From contig NW_027478516.1 in assembly GCF_051014685.1 (NCBI RefSeq), positions 1,081,641-1,145,640 on the forward strand: a DNA stretch of 64,000 nt. Reading direction: 5' to 3'. The position numbers were made by a program, and so were the translations under genes. Under the pieces are notes generated by a model. It searched no databases, was not told the origin of the DNA, and saw nothing but the letters and a program-made list of their open reading frames with translations. The stretch is from Ptiloglossa arizonensis. Its lineage: Eukaryota > Arthropoda > Insecta > Hymenoptera > Colletidae. Of this stretch, positions 50,755-62,774 are shown piece by piece. Numbering within the stretch: the first letter of the stretch is position 1; the number at the start of each line of letters is the position of its first letter.

Positions 50755-53700
50755 CCTAGGGGAAAAGTACACACACCATTGTAATCGGTCGACTTTCTAC
50801 TTTCAGATGCAACAGGAAATAATCGAGTTCGTCAAACCGGTCGCAAGATATGGGAATTTGAAGTTAAGGAAAAATTGAGAAACCACCAAAATTTTCGCAA
50901 GTCTGATACTCGAAACCAATAACTACTATGGCCAAGGGCAAAAATACACATACCGTTGTAATCGGGCGAGTTTTTGCTTTCAGATGCAATATGAAATTCT
51001 CGAGTTCTTTAATCCGTTCGCGACATATGGGAGTTTGAAGTTAAGGAATGGTTGAGAAACCATCAATATTTTCGCAAGTCTGATACTCGAAACCAATAAC
51101 TACTATGGCCTAGGGCAAAAATACACATACCGTTGTAATCGGACGAGTTTCTGGTTTCAGATGCAACAGGAATTTATCGAGTTCTTCAATCCGTTCGCGA
51201 GATATGGGAGTTTGAAGTTAAGGAATGGTTGAGAAACCATCAATATTTTCGCAAGTCTGATACTCGAAACCAATAACTACTATGGCCTAGGGCAAAAATA
51301 CACATACCTTTGTAAACGGACGAGTTTCTGGTTTCAGATGCAACAGGAATTTATCGAGTTCGTAAATCCGTTCGCGAGATATGGGAGTTTGAAATTAAGG
51401 AACGGTTGAAGAACCATCAAAATTTTCGCAAGTCTGATACTCGAAACCAATAACTACAAAGACTTAGGGGAAAAATACACATACCGTTGTAATCGGTAGA
51501 GTTTCTTCTTCCAGATGCAACCGGAATTTCTCGTGTTGGTCAATCCTTTCGCGTAATATGGGAGTTTGAAGTTAAGGAATGGTTGAGAAACCATCACAAT
51601 TTTCGCAAGTCTGTTACTCGAAACCAATAACTAATATGGCCTCGGAGAAAAATACACATACCTTTGTAATCGGGCGAGTTTCTACTTCAAATGCAACAGG
51701 AATTTCTCGAGTTCGTCAATCCGTTCGCGAGATATGGGAGTTTGAAGTTAAGGAATGGTTGAGAAACCATCAAAATTTTCGCAAGTCTGATACTCGAAAC
51801 CAATAACTACAAAGGCTTAGGGCAAAAATACACATACCGTTGTAATCGGGAGAGCTTCTTCTTCCAGATGCAACCGGAATTTCTCGTGTTCGTCAATCCG
51901 TTCGCGAGATATGGGAATTTGAAGTTAAGGAATGGTTGACAAACCATCCAAATTTTCGCAAGTGTGATACTCGAAACCAATAACTGGAATGGCCTAGGGG
52001 AAAAGTACACACACCATTGTAATGTGGCGAGTTTCTACTTTCAGATGCAACAGGAATTCCTCGAGTTCCTCAATCCGTTCGCGAGATATGGGAGTTTGAA
52101 GTTAAGGAATGGTTGAGAAACCATCAATATTTTCGCAAGTCTGATACTCGAAACCAATAACTACTATGGCCTAGGGGAAAAATACACATACCGTCGTAAT
52201 CGGGCGAGTTTCTGCTTTCAGATGCAATAGGAAATTCTCGAGTTCGTCAATCCGTTCGCGAGATATGAGAGTTTGAAGTTAAGGAATGGTTGAGAAACCA
52301 TCAAAATTTTCGCAAGTCTGATACTCGAAACCAATAACTACAAAGGCCTAGGGGAAAAATACACATACCTTTGTCATCGGGCGAGTTTCTACTTTCAGAT
52401 GCAACAGGAATTTCTCGAGCACGTCTATCCGTTCGCCAGATATGGGAGTTTGAAGTTAAGGAATGGTTGAGAAACCATCACAATTTTCGCAAATCTGATA
52501 CTCGAAACCAATAACTACTATGGCCTAGGGGAAAAATACACATACCGTAGTAATCGGACGTGTTTCTGGTTTCAGATGCAACAGGAATTTCTCGTATTCG
52601 TCAATCCGTTCGCGAAATATGGGAGTGGGTGTTAAGGAACGGTTGAGAAACCATAAAAATATTCGCAAGTCTGATACTCGAAAACAATAACTACTATGGC
52701 CTAGGGGAAAAATACACATACCGTTGTAATCGGGCGAGTTTCTGCTTTCAGCTGCAATCGGAAATTCTCGAGTTCGTTAATCTGTTCGCGAGATATGGGA
52801 GTTTGAAGTTAAGGAGTGGTTGAGAAACCATCAAAATTTTCGCAAGTCTGATACTCGAAACCAGTAACTACAATGGCCTAGGGGCAAAATACAAATACCG
52901 TTGTAGTCGGGCGAGTTTCTACTTTCAGATGCAACAGCAATTTCTCGAGTTCGTCAATCCGTTCGAGAGATAAGACAGTTTGAAGTTAAGGAATGGTTGA
53001 GAAACCATCAAAATTTTCGCTGGTCTGATACACGAAACCAATAACTGGAATGGCCTAGGGGAAAAGTACACACTCCATTGTAATCGGGCGAATTTCTACT
53101 TTCAGATGCAACAGGAATTTCTCGAGTTCGTCATTCCGTTCGCTAGATATGGGAGTTTGAAGTTAAGGAATGGTTGAGAAACCAACAAAATTTTCGCAAG
53201 TCTGATACACGAAACCAATAACTGGAATGGCCTAGGGGAAAAGTACACACTCCATTGTAATCGGGCGAATTTCTACTTTTAGATGCAACAGGAATTTCTC
53301 GAGTTCGTCATTCCGTTCGCTAGATATGGGAGATTGAAGTTAAGGAATGGTTGAGAAACCAACAAAATTTTCGCAAGTCTGATACTCGAAACCAATAACT
53401 ACTACGGCCTAGGGCAAAAATACACAAAGCATTGTAATCGGACGAGTTTCTGTTTCAGATGCAACAGGAATTTCTCGAGTTCGTCAATCCGTTCGCGAGA
53501 TATGGGAGTTTGAAGTTAAGGAATGGTTGAGAAACCATCAAAATTTTCGCAAGTCTGATACTCGAAACCAATAGCTACAAAGGCCTAGGGGAAAAATACA
53601 CATACCTTTGTAATCGAGCGAGTTTCTGCATTCAGAAGCAACAGGAATTTCTCGAGTTCGTCAATCCGTTCGCGAGATATGGGAGTTTGAAGTTAAGGAA

Positions 53701-54383
53701 TGGTTGAGAAACCGTCAAAATTTCGCAAGTCTGATACTCGAAACCAATAACTACAATGGCCTAGGGGAAAAATACACATACCATTGTAATCGGGCGAGTT
53801 TCTGCTTTCAGATGCAACAGGAATTTCTCGAGTTCGTCAATCTGTTCGCGAGATATGGGAGTTTGAAGTTAAGGAACGGTTGAGAAACCATCACAATTTT
53901 CGCAAGTCTGATACTCGAAACCGGGAACTACAAGGGCCTAGGGGAAAAATACACATACCGTTGTAATCGGGCGTGTTTCTACTTTCAGATGCAACAGGAA
54001 CTTCTTGAGGTCGTCAATCAGTTCGCGTGATATGGGAGTGTGAAATTAAGGAACGGTTGAGAAACCATCAAAATTTTCGCAAGTCTGATACTCGAAACCA
54101 ATAACTACAAAGGCCTAGGGGAAAAATACACATACCATTGTAATCGGGCTAGTTTCTACATTCAGATGCAACAGGAATTTCTCGAGTTCGTCAATCCGTT
54201 CGCGAGTTATGGGAGTTTGAAGTTAAGGAATGGTTGAGAAACCATCAAAATTTTCGCAAGTCTGATACTCGAAACCAATAGCTACAAAGGCCTAGGGGAA
54301 AAATACACATACCTTTGTAATCGAGCGAGTTTCTGCATTCAGAAGCAACAGGAATTTCTCGAGTTCGTCAATCCGTTCGCGAG
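49964..54383 (+). repeat. 25-monomer duplication, 4,420 bp, copy 1
   Basis: Repeats at 54,384. The left break lies inside a 9-monomer unit (GCGTAATATGGG at 49,963 against GCGAGATATGGG at 54,383). Includes most of one 9-monomer unit, a complete second one, then about 16 other monomers such as GGGAGTGGGTGTTAAGG (52,622, bases missing), GAGAGATAAGACAG, CGCTGGTCTG and CCGGGAACTACAAGG. The last 144 bp (54,240-54,383) do not match the end of copy 2 but resemble bases 708 bp upstream. Confidence 0.92.
50755..52346 (+). repeat. 9-monomer unit, 1,592 bp, copy 2
   Basis: Matches 49,163-50,754. The difference I found is GAGTTCCTCAATCC with C at 52,069, where copy 1 has G at 50,477. The variant is useful for dating: it is kept in the second copy of the larger duplication at 56,489. 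Confidence 0.9.
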
Positions 54384-57300
54384 ATATGGGAGTTTGAAGT
54401 TAAGGAATGGTTGAGAAACCATCACAATTTTCGCAAGTCTGTTACTCGAAACCAATAACTAATATGGCCTCGGAGAAAAATACACATACCTTTGTAATCG
54501 GGCGAGTTTCTACTTCAAATGCAACAGGAATTTCTCGAGTTCGTCAATCCGTTCGCGAGATATGGGAGTTTGAAGTTAAGGAATGGTTGAGAAACCATCA
54601 AAATTTTCGCAAGTCTGATACTCGAAACCAATAACTACAAAGGCTTAGGGCAAAAATACACATACCGTTGTAATCGGGAGAGCTTCTTCTTCCAGATGCA
54701 ACCGGAATTTCTCGTGTTCGTCAATCCGTTCGCGAGATATGGGAATTTGAAGTTAAGGAATGGTTGACAAACCATCCAAATTTTCGCAAGTGTGATACTC
54801 GAAACCAATAACTGGAATGGCCTAGGGGAAAAGTACACACACCATTGTAATGTGGCGAGTTTCTACTTTCAGATGCAACAGGAATTCCTCGAGTTCGTCA
54901 ATCCGTTCGCGAGATATGGGAGTTTGAAGTTAAGGAATGGTTGAGAAACCATCAATATTTTCGCAAGTCTGATACTCGAAACCAATAACTACTATGGCCT
55001 AGGGGAAAAATACACATACCGTCGTAATCGGGCGAGTTTCTGCTTTCAGATGCAATAGGAAATTCTCGAGTTCGTCAATCCGTTCGCGAGATATGAGAGT
55101 TTGAAGTTAAGGAATGGTTGAGAAACCATCAAAATTTTCGCAAGTCTGATACTCGAAACCAATAACTACAAAGGCCTAGGGGAAAAGTACACACACCATT
55201 GTAATCGGTCGACTTTCTACTTTCAGATGCAACAGGAAATAATCGAGTTCGTCAAACCGGTCGCAAGATATGGGAATTTGAAGTTAAGGAAAAATTGAGA
55301 AACCACCAAAATTTTCGCAAGTCTGATACTCGAAACCAATAACTACTATGGCCAAGGGCAAAAATACACATACCGTTGTAATCGGGCGAGTTTTTGCTTT
55401 CAGATGCAATATGAAATTCTCGAGTTCTTTAATCCGTTCGCGACATATGGGAGTTTGAAGTTAAGGAATGGTTGAGAAACCATCAATATTTTCGCAAGTC
55501 TGATACTCGAAACCAATAACTACTATGGCCTAGGGCAAAAATACACATACCGTTGTAATCGGACGAGTTTCTGGTTTCAGATGCAACAGGAATTTATCGA
55601 GTTCTTCAATCCGTTCGCGAGATATGGGAGTTTGAAGTTAAGGAATGGTTGAGAAACCATCAATATTTTCGCAAGTCTGATACTCGAAACCAATAACTAC
55701 TATGGCCTAGGGCAAAAATACACATACCTTTGTAAACGGACGAGTTTCTGGTTTCAGATGCAACAGGAATTTATCGAGTTCGTAAATCCGTTCGCGAGAT
55801 ATGGGAGTTTGAAATTAAGGAACGGTTGAAGAACCATCAAAATTTTCGCAAGTCTGATACTCGAAACCAATAACTACAAAGACTTAGGGGAAAAATACAC
55901 ATACCGTTGTAATCGGTAGAGTTTCTTCTTCCAGATGCAACCGGAATTTCTCGTGTTGGTCAATCCTTTCGCGTAATATGGGAGTTTGAAGTTAAGGAAT
56001 GGTTGAGAAACCATCACAATTTTCGCAAGTCTGTTACTCGAAACCAATAACTAATATGGCCTCGGAGAAAAATACACATACCTTTGTAATCGGGCGAGTT
56101 TCTACTTCAAATGCAACAGGAATTTCTCGAGTTCGTCAATCCGTTCGCGAGATATGGGAGTTTGAAGTTAAGGAATGGTTGAGAAACCATCAAAATTTTC
56201 GCAAGTCTGATACTCGAAACCAATAACTACAAAGGCTTAGGGCAAAAATACACATACCGTTGTAATCGGGAGAGCTTCTTCTTCCAGATGCAACCGGAAT
56301 TTCTCGTGTTCGTCAATCCGTTCGCGAGATATGGGAATTTGAAGTTAAGGAATGGTTGACAAACCATCCAAATTTTCGCAAGTGTGATACTCGAAACCAA
56401 TAACTGGAATGGCCTAGGGGAAAAGTACACACACCATTGTAATGTGGCGAGTTTCTACTTTCAGATGCAACAGGAATTCCTCGAGTTCCTCAATCCGTTC
56501 GCGAGATATGGGAGTTTGAAGTTAAGGAATGGTTGAGAAACCATCAATATTTTCGCAAGTCTGATACTCGAAACCAATAACTACTATGGCCTAGGGGAAA
56601 AATACACATACCGTCGTAATCGGGCGAGTTTCTGCTTTCAGATGCAATAGGAAATTCTCGAGTTCGTCAATCCGTTCGCGAGATATGAGAGTTTGAAGTT
56701 AAGGAATGGTTGAGAAACCATCAAAATTTTCGCAAGTCTGATACTCGAAACCAATAACTACAAAGGCCTAGGGGAAAAATACACATACCTTTGTCATCGG
56801 GCGAGTTTCTACTTTCAGATGCAACAGGAATTTCTCGAGCACGTCTATCCGTTCGCCAGATATGGGAGTTTGAAGTTAAGGAATGGTTGAGAAACCATCA
56901 CAATTTTCGCAAATCTGATACTCGAAACCAATAACTACTATGGCCTAGGGGAAAAATACACATACCGTAGTAATCGGACGTGTTTCTGGTTTCAGATGCA
57001 ACAGGAATTTCTCGTATTCGTCAATCCGTTCGCGAAATATGGGAGTGGGTGTTAAGGAACGGTTGAGAAACCATAAAAATATTCGCAAGTCTGATACTCG
57101 AAAACAATAACTACTATGGCCTAGGGGAAAAATACACATACCGTTGTAATCGGGCGAGTTTCTGCTTTCAGCTGCAATCGGAAATTCTCGAGTTCGTTAA
57201 TCTGTTCGCGAGATATGGGAGTTTGAAGTTAAGGAGTGGTTGAGAAACCATCAAAATTTTCGCAAGTCTGATACTCGAAACCAGTAACTACAATGGCCTA

Positions 57301-58659
57301 GGGGCAAAATACAAATACCGTTGTAGTCGGGCGAGTTTCTACTTTCAGATGCAACAGCAATTTCTCGAGTTCGTCAATCCGTTCGAGAGATAAGACAGTT
57401 TGAAGTTAAGGAATGGTTGAGAAACCATCAAAATTTTCGCTGGTCTGATACACGAAACCAATAACTGGAATGGCCTAGGGGAAAAGTACACACTCCATTG
57501 TAATCGGGCGAATTTCTACTTTCAGATGCAACAGGAATTTCTCGAGTTCGTCATTCCGTTCGCTAGATATGGGAGTTTGAAGTTAAGGAATGGTTGAGAA
57601 ACCAACAAAATTTTCGCAAGTCTGATACACGAAACCAATAACTGGAATGGCCTAGGGGAAAAGTACACACTCCATTGTAATCGGGCGAATTTCTACTTTT
57701 AGATGCAACAGGAATTTCTCGAGTTCGTCATTCCGTTCGCTAGATATGGGAGATTGAAGTTAAGGAATGGTTGAGAAACCAACAAAATTTTCGCAAGTCT
57801 GATACTCGAAACCAATAACTACTACGGCCTAGGGCAAAAATACACAAAGCATTGTAATCGGACGAGTTTCTGTTTCAGATGCAACAGGAATTTCTCGAGT
57901 TCGTCAATCCGTTCGCGAGATATGGGAGTTTGAAGTTAAGGAATGGTTGAGAAACCATCAAAATTTTCGCAAGTCTGATACTCGAAACCAATAGCTACAA
58001 AGGCCTAGGGGAAAAATACACATACCTTTGTAATCGAGCGAGTTTCTGCATTCAGAAGCAACAGGAATTTCTCGAGTTCGTCAATCCGTTCGCGAGATAT
58101 GGGAGTTTGAAGTTAAGGAATGGTTGAGAAACCGTCAAAATTTCGCAAGTCTGATACTCGAAACCAATAACTACAATGGCCTAGGGGAAAAATACACATA
58201 CCATTGTAATCGGGCGAGTTTCTGCTTTCAGATGCAACAGGAATTTCTCGAGTTCGTCAATCTGTTCGCGAGATATGGGAGTTTGAAGTTAAGGAACGGT
58301 TGAGAAACCATCACAATTTTCGCAAGTCTGATACTCGAAACCGGGAACTACAAGGGCCTAGGGGAAAAATACACATACCGTTGTAATCGGGCGTGTTTCT
58401 ACTTTCAGATGCAACAGGAACTTCTTGAGGTCGTCAATCAGTTCGCGTGATATGGGAGTGTGAAATTAAGGAACGGTTGAGAAACCATCAAAATTTTCGC
58501 AAGTCTGATACTCGAAACCAATAACTACAAAGGCCTAGGGGAAAAATACACATACCATTGTAATCGGGCGAGTTTCTACATTCAGATGCAACAGGAATTT
58601 CTCGAGTTCGTCAATCCGTTCGCGAGTTATGGGAGTTTGAAGTTAAGGAATGGTTGAGA
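54384..58659 (+). repeat. 25-monomer duplication, 4,420 bp, copy 2
   Basis: Matches 49,964-54,239. All rare markers are copied, including GGGAGTGGGTGTTAAGG near 57,042 and the deletion in CCGTCAAAATTTCGC near 58,133. One difference found: GGGCGAG at 58,570 against GGGCTAG at 54,150. The match ends at 58,660 (GAGAGGCC against GAGAAACC). Confidence 0.92.
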
Positions 58660-60981
58660 GGCCATCATAATTTTCGCAAGTCTGATACTCGAAACCAATA
58701 ACTACCATGGCCTAGGGGAAAAATACACATACCTTTGTAATCAGGCGAGTTTCTACTTTCAGATGCAACAGGAGTTTCTCGAGTTCGTCAATCCGTTCGC
58801 GAGATATGGGAGTTTGAAGTTAAGGAATGGTTGAGAAACCAACAAAATTTTCGCAAGTCTGATACTCGAAACCAATAACTTCAACGGCCTAGGGCAAAAA
58901 TACACATACCATTGTAATCGGACGAGTTTCTGTTTCAGATGCAACAGGAATTTCTCGAGATCGTCAATCCGTTCGCGAGATATGGGAGTTTGAAGTTAAG
59001 GAATGGTTGAGGAACCATCAAAATTTTCGCAAGTCTGATACTCGAAACCAATAACTACAAAGGCCTAGGGGAAAAATACACATACCTTTGTAATCGGGCG
59101 AGTTTCTACTTTCAGATGCAACAGGAATTGCACGAGCTCGTCAATCCGTTCGCGAGATATGGGAGTTTGAAATTAAGGAACGGTTGAGAAACCATCAAAT
59201 TTTTCGCAAGTCTGATACTCGAAACCAATAACTACAAAGGCTTAGGGCAAAAATACACATACCGTTGTAATCGGGAGAGCTTCTTCTTCCAGATGCAACC
59301 GGAATTTCTCGTGTTCGTCAATCCGTTCGCGAGATATGGGAGTTTGAAATTAAGGAATGGTTGAGAGACCATCACAATTTTCGCAAGTCTGATACTCGAA
59401 ACCAATAACTACTATGGCCAAGGGCAAAAATACACATACCGTTGTAATCGGGCGAGTTTTTGCTTTCAGATGCAATATGAAATTCTCGAGTTCTTCAATC
59501 CGTTCGCGACATATGGGAGTTTGAAGTTAAGGAATGGTTGAGAAACCATCAATATTTTCGCAAGTCTGATACTCGAAACCAATAACTACTATGGCCTAGG
59601 GCAAAAATACACATACCGTTGTAATCGGACGAGTTTCTGGTTTCAGATGCAACAGGAATTTATCGAGTTCTTCAATCCGTTCGCGAGATATGGGAGTTTG
59701 AAGTTAAGGAATGGTTGAGAAACCATCAATATTTTCGCAAGTCTGATACTCGAAAACAATAACTACTATGGCCTAGGGCAAAAATACACATATCTTTGTA
59801 ATCGGACGAGTTTCTGGTTTCAGATGCAACAGGAATTTATCGAGTTCGTAAATCCGTTCGCGAGATATGGGAGTTTGAAATTAAGGAACGGTTGAGAAAC
59901 CATCAAAATTTTCGCAAGTCTGCTACTCGAAACCAATAACTACAAAGACTTAGTGGAAAAATACACATACCGTTGTAATCGGGAGAGTTTCTTCTTCCAG
60001 ATGCAACCGGAATTTCTCGTGTTGGTCAATCCGTTCGCGTAATATGGGAGTGTGAAATTAAGGAATGGTTGAGAAACCATCACAATTTTCGCAAGTCTGT
60101 TACTCGAAACCAATAACTGCAAAGGCTTAGGGCAAAAATACACATTCCGTTGTAATCGGGAGAGCTTCTTCTTCCAGATGCAACAGGAATTTCTCGAGTT
60201 CGTCAATCCGTTCGCGAGATATGGGAGTTTGAAGTTAAGGAATGGTTGAGAAACCATCAAAATTTTCGCAAGTTTGATACTCGAAACCAATAACTACAAT
60301 GGCCTAGGGCAAAAATACACATACCCTCGTAATCGGGCGAGTTTCTGCTTTCAGATGCAATAGGAAATTCTCGAGTTCGTCAATCCGTTCGCGAGATATG
60401 GGAGTTTGAAATTAAGGAACGGTTGAGAAACCACCAAAATTTTCGCAAGTCTGATACTCGAAACCAATAACTACTATGGCCTAGGGGAAAAATACACGTA
60501 CCTTTGTAATCGGGCGAGTTTCTACTTTCAGATGCAACAGGAATTTCTCGAGTATGTCAATCCGTTCGCGAAATATGGGTGTTTGAAGTTAAGGAATGGT
60601 TGAGAAACCATCAAAATTTTCGCAATTCTGATGATAGAAACGAATAACTGGAATGACCTAGGGGAAAAGTACACACACCATTGTAATCGGTCGACTTTCT
60701 ACTTTCATATGCAACAGGAAATAATCGAGTTCGTCAATCCGTTCGCGATATATATTGGAGGTTGAAGTTAAGGAATGCTTGAGAAACCATCAAAATTTTC
60801 GCAAGTCTGATACTCGAAACCAATAACTACAAAGGCCTAGGGGAAGAATACACATACCTTTGTAATCGGGCGAGTTTCTACTTTCAGATGCAACAGGAAT
60901 TTCTCGAGTTCGTCCATCCGTTCGCCAGTTATGGGAGTTTGAAGTTAAGGAATGGTTGAGAGGCCATCATAATTTTCGCAA
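58660..60981 (+). repeat. Mosaic satellite, classes D, A, G, I and E
   Basis: Opens with class D (CTACCATGG, TCAGGCGAG). From about 59.39 to 60.05 kb it repeats the A-I-I-G series of 40.8-41.5 kb and 49.3-50.0 kb. A class E monomer with GCGATATATATTGG lies near 60,746. The longest open frame in the window (59,940-60,290, minus strand, 116 codons) falls here and covers nearly two monomers; I do not consider it a gene. Confidence 0.83.
60241..60417 (+). repeat. Reference monomer, exactly 177 bp, class A-like variable box
   Basis: This copy is used here to define the phase, starting at AATGGTTGAG and ending at ATTAAGG. Short symmetric motifs inside it are the dyad TGGTT-gaga-AACCA (60,243-60,256), the self-complementary A/T tract AAAATTTT (60,259-60,266), CCTAGG (60,303-60,308), CTCGAG (60,370-60,375) and TCGCGA (60,389-60,394). 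Nearly all monomers keep these motifs. The variable box runs from about monomer position 54 to 112. Since 177 is 3 x 59, reading frame is kept from monomer to monomer, yet every frame contains stops. Confidence 0.95.
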
Positions 60982-62598
60982 GTCTGATACTCGAAACCAA
61001 TAACTACCATGGCCTAGGGGAAAAATACACATACCTTTGTAATCAGGCGAGTTTCTACTTTCAGATGCAACAGGAGTTTCTCGAGTTCGTCAATCCGTTC
61101 GCGAGATATGGGAGTTTGAAGTTAAGGAATGGTTGAGAAACCATCAAAATTTTCGCAATTCTGATGCTAGAAACGAATAACTGGACTGACCTAGGGGAAA
61201 AGTACACACACCATTGTAATCGGTCGACTTTCTACTTTCAGATGCAACAGGAAATAATCGAGTTCGTCAATCCGGTCGCTAGATATGGGAGTTTGAAGTT
61301 AAGGAAAAATTGAAAAACCACCAAAATTTTCGCAAGTCTGATACTCGAAACCAATAACTGGAATGGCCTAGGGGAAAAGTACACACAACATTGTAATCGG
61401 GCGAGTTTCCACTTTCAGATGCAACAGGAATATCTCGAGTTCGCCAATCCGTTCGCGAGGCATGGGAGTTTGAGGTTAAGGAATCGTTGAGAAACCATCA
61501 AAATTTTCGCAAGTCTGATACTCGAAACCAATAACTACAGAGGCCTAGGGGAAAAATACACATAGCTTTGTAATCGGGCGAGTTTCTACTTTCAGATGCA
61601 ACAGGAATTTCTCGAGTTCGTCAATCCGTTCGCGAGATATGGGAGTTTGGAGTTAAGGAATGATTGAGAAATCATCAAAATTTTCGCAAGTCTGATACTC
61701 GAAACCAATAACTGGAATGGCCTAGGGGAAAAGTACACACACCGTTGTAATGGGGCGAGTTTCTACTTTCAGATGCAACAGGCATTTCTCGAGTTCGTCA
61801 ATCCGTTCGCGAGATATGGGAGTTTGAAGTTAAGGAATGGTTGAGAAACCATCAAAATTTTCGCTGGTCTGATACTCGAAACCAATAACTACCATGGCCT
61901 AGGGGAAAAATACACATACCTTTGTAATCAGGCGAGTTTCTACTTTCAGATGCAACAGGAGTTTCTCGAGTTCGTCAATCCGTTCGCGAGATATGGGAGT
62001 TTGAAGTTAAGGAATGGTTGAGAAACCATCAAAATTTTCGCAATTCTGATGCTAGAAACGAATAACTGGACTGACCTAGGGGAAAAGTACACACACCATT
62101 GTAATCGGTCGACTTTCTACTTTCAGATGCAACAGGAAATAATCGAGTTCGTCAATCCGGTCGCTAGATATGGGAGTTTGAAGTTAAGGAAAAATTGAAA
62201 AACCACCAAAATTTTCGCAAGTCTGATACTCGAAACCAATAACTGGAATGGCCTAGGGGAAAAGTACACACAACATTGTAATCGGGCGAGTTTCCACTTT
62301 CAGATGCAACAGGAATATCTCGAGTTCGCCAATCCGTTCGCGAGGCATGGGAGTTTGAGGTTAAGGAATCGTTGAGAAACCATCAAAATTTTCGCAAGTC
62401 TGATACTCGAAACCAATAACTACAGAGGCCTAGGGGAAAAATACACATAGCTTTGTAATCGGGCGAGTTTCTACTTTCAGATGCAACAGGAATTTCTCGA
62501 GTTCGTCAATCCGTTCGCGAGATATGGGAGTTTGGAGTTAAGGAATGATTGAGAAATCATCAAAATTTTCGCAAGTCTGATACTCGAAACCAATAACT
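60982..62598 (+). repeat. 5-monomer duplication, 885-bp spacing
   Basis: Bases 60,982-61,713 repeat at 61,867-62,598. Private markers are CCGGTCGCTAG (61,272 and 62,157), GGCATGGGAG, GGAATCGTTGAG, CTACAGAGG and ACATAGCTTTG. The box order (D-E-B-C/D-B) is unrelated to the other 885-bp repeat at 9.7 kb, so the same step size arose twice. Confidence 0.9.
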
Positions 62599-62774
62599 AG
62601 AATGGTCTAGGGAAAAAATACACATACCGTTGTAATCGGACGAGTTTCTGGTTTCAGATGCAACAGGAATTTCTCGAGTTCGTCAGCCGTTCGCGACATA
62701 TGGGAGTTTGAAGTTAAGGAATGGTTGAGAAACCATCAAAATTTTCGCAAGTCTGATACTCGAAACCAATAACT
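62599..62774 (+). repeat. Extra monomer inserted in the second pentamer copy
   Basis: After 62,598 the second copy contains 176 bp absent from the first (TAGAATGGTCTAGGG, TTTCTGGTTTCAG, CGTCAGCCGTTCGCGACATATGG). The series then resumes with CTGGAATGG and the private GGCATTTCTCG (61,781 and 62,842), with the offset raised from 885 to 1,061. Confidence 0.85.

Noticed and set aside
59940..60290. Longest open frame, 116 codons, minus strand
   Set aside because: It spans nearly two satellite monomers. 177 is a multiple of 3, so a chance loss of a stop extends the frame over the next monomer. No start context, domain or conserved frame supports a gene.
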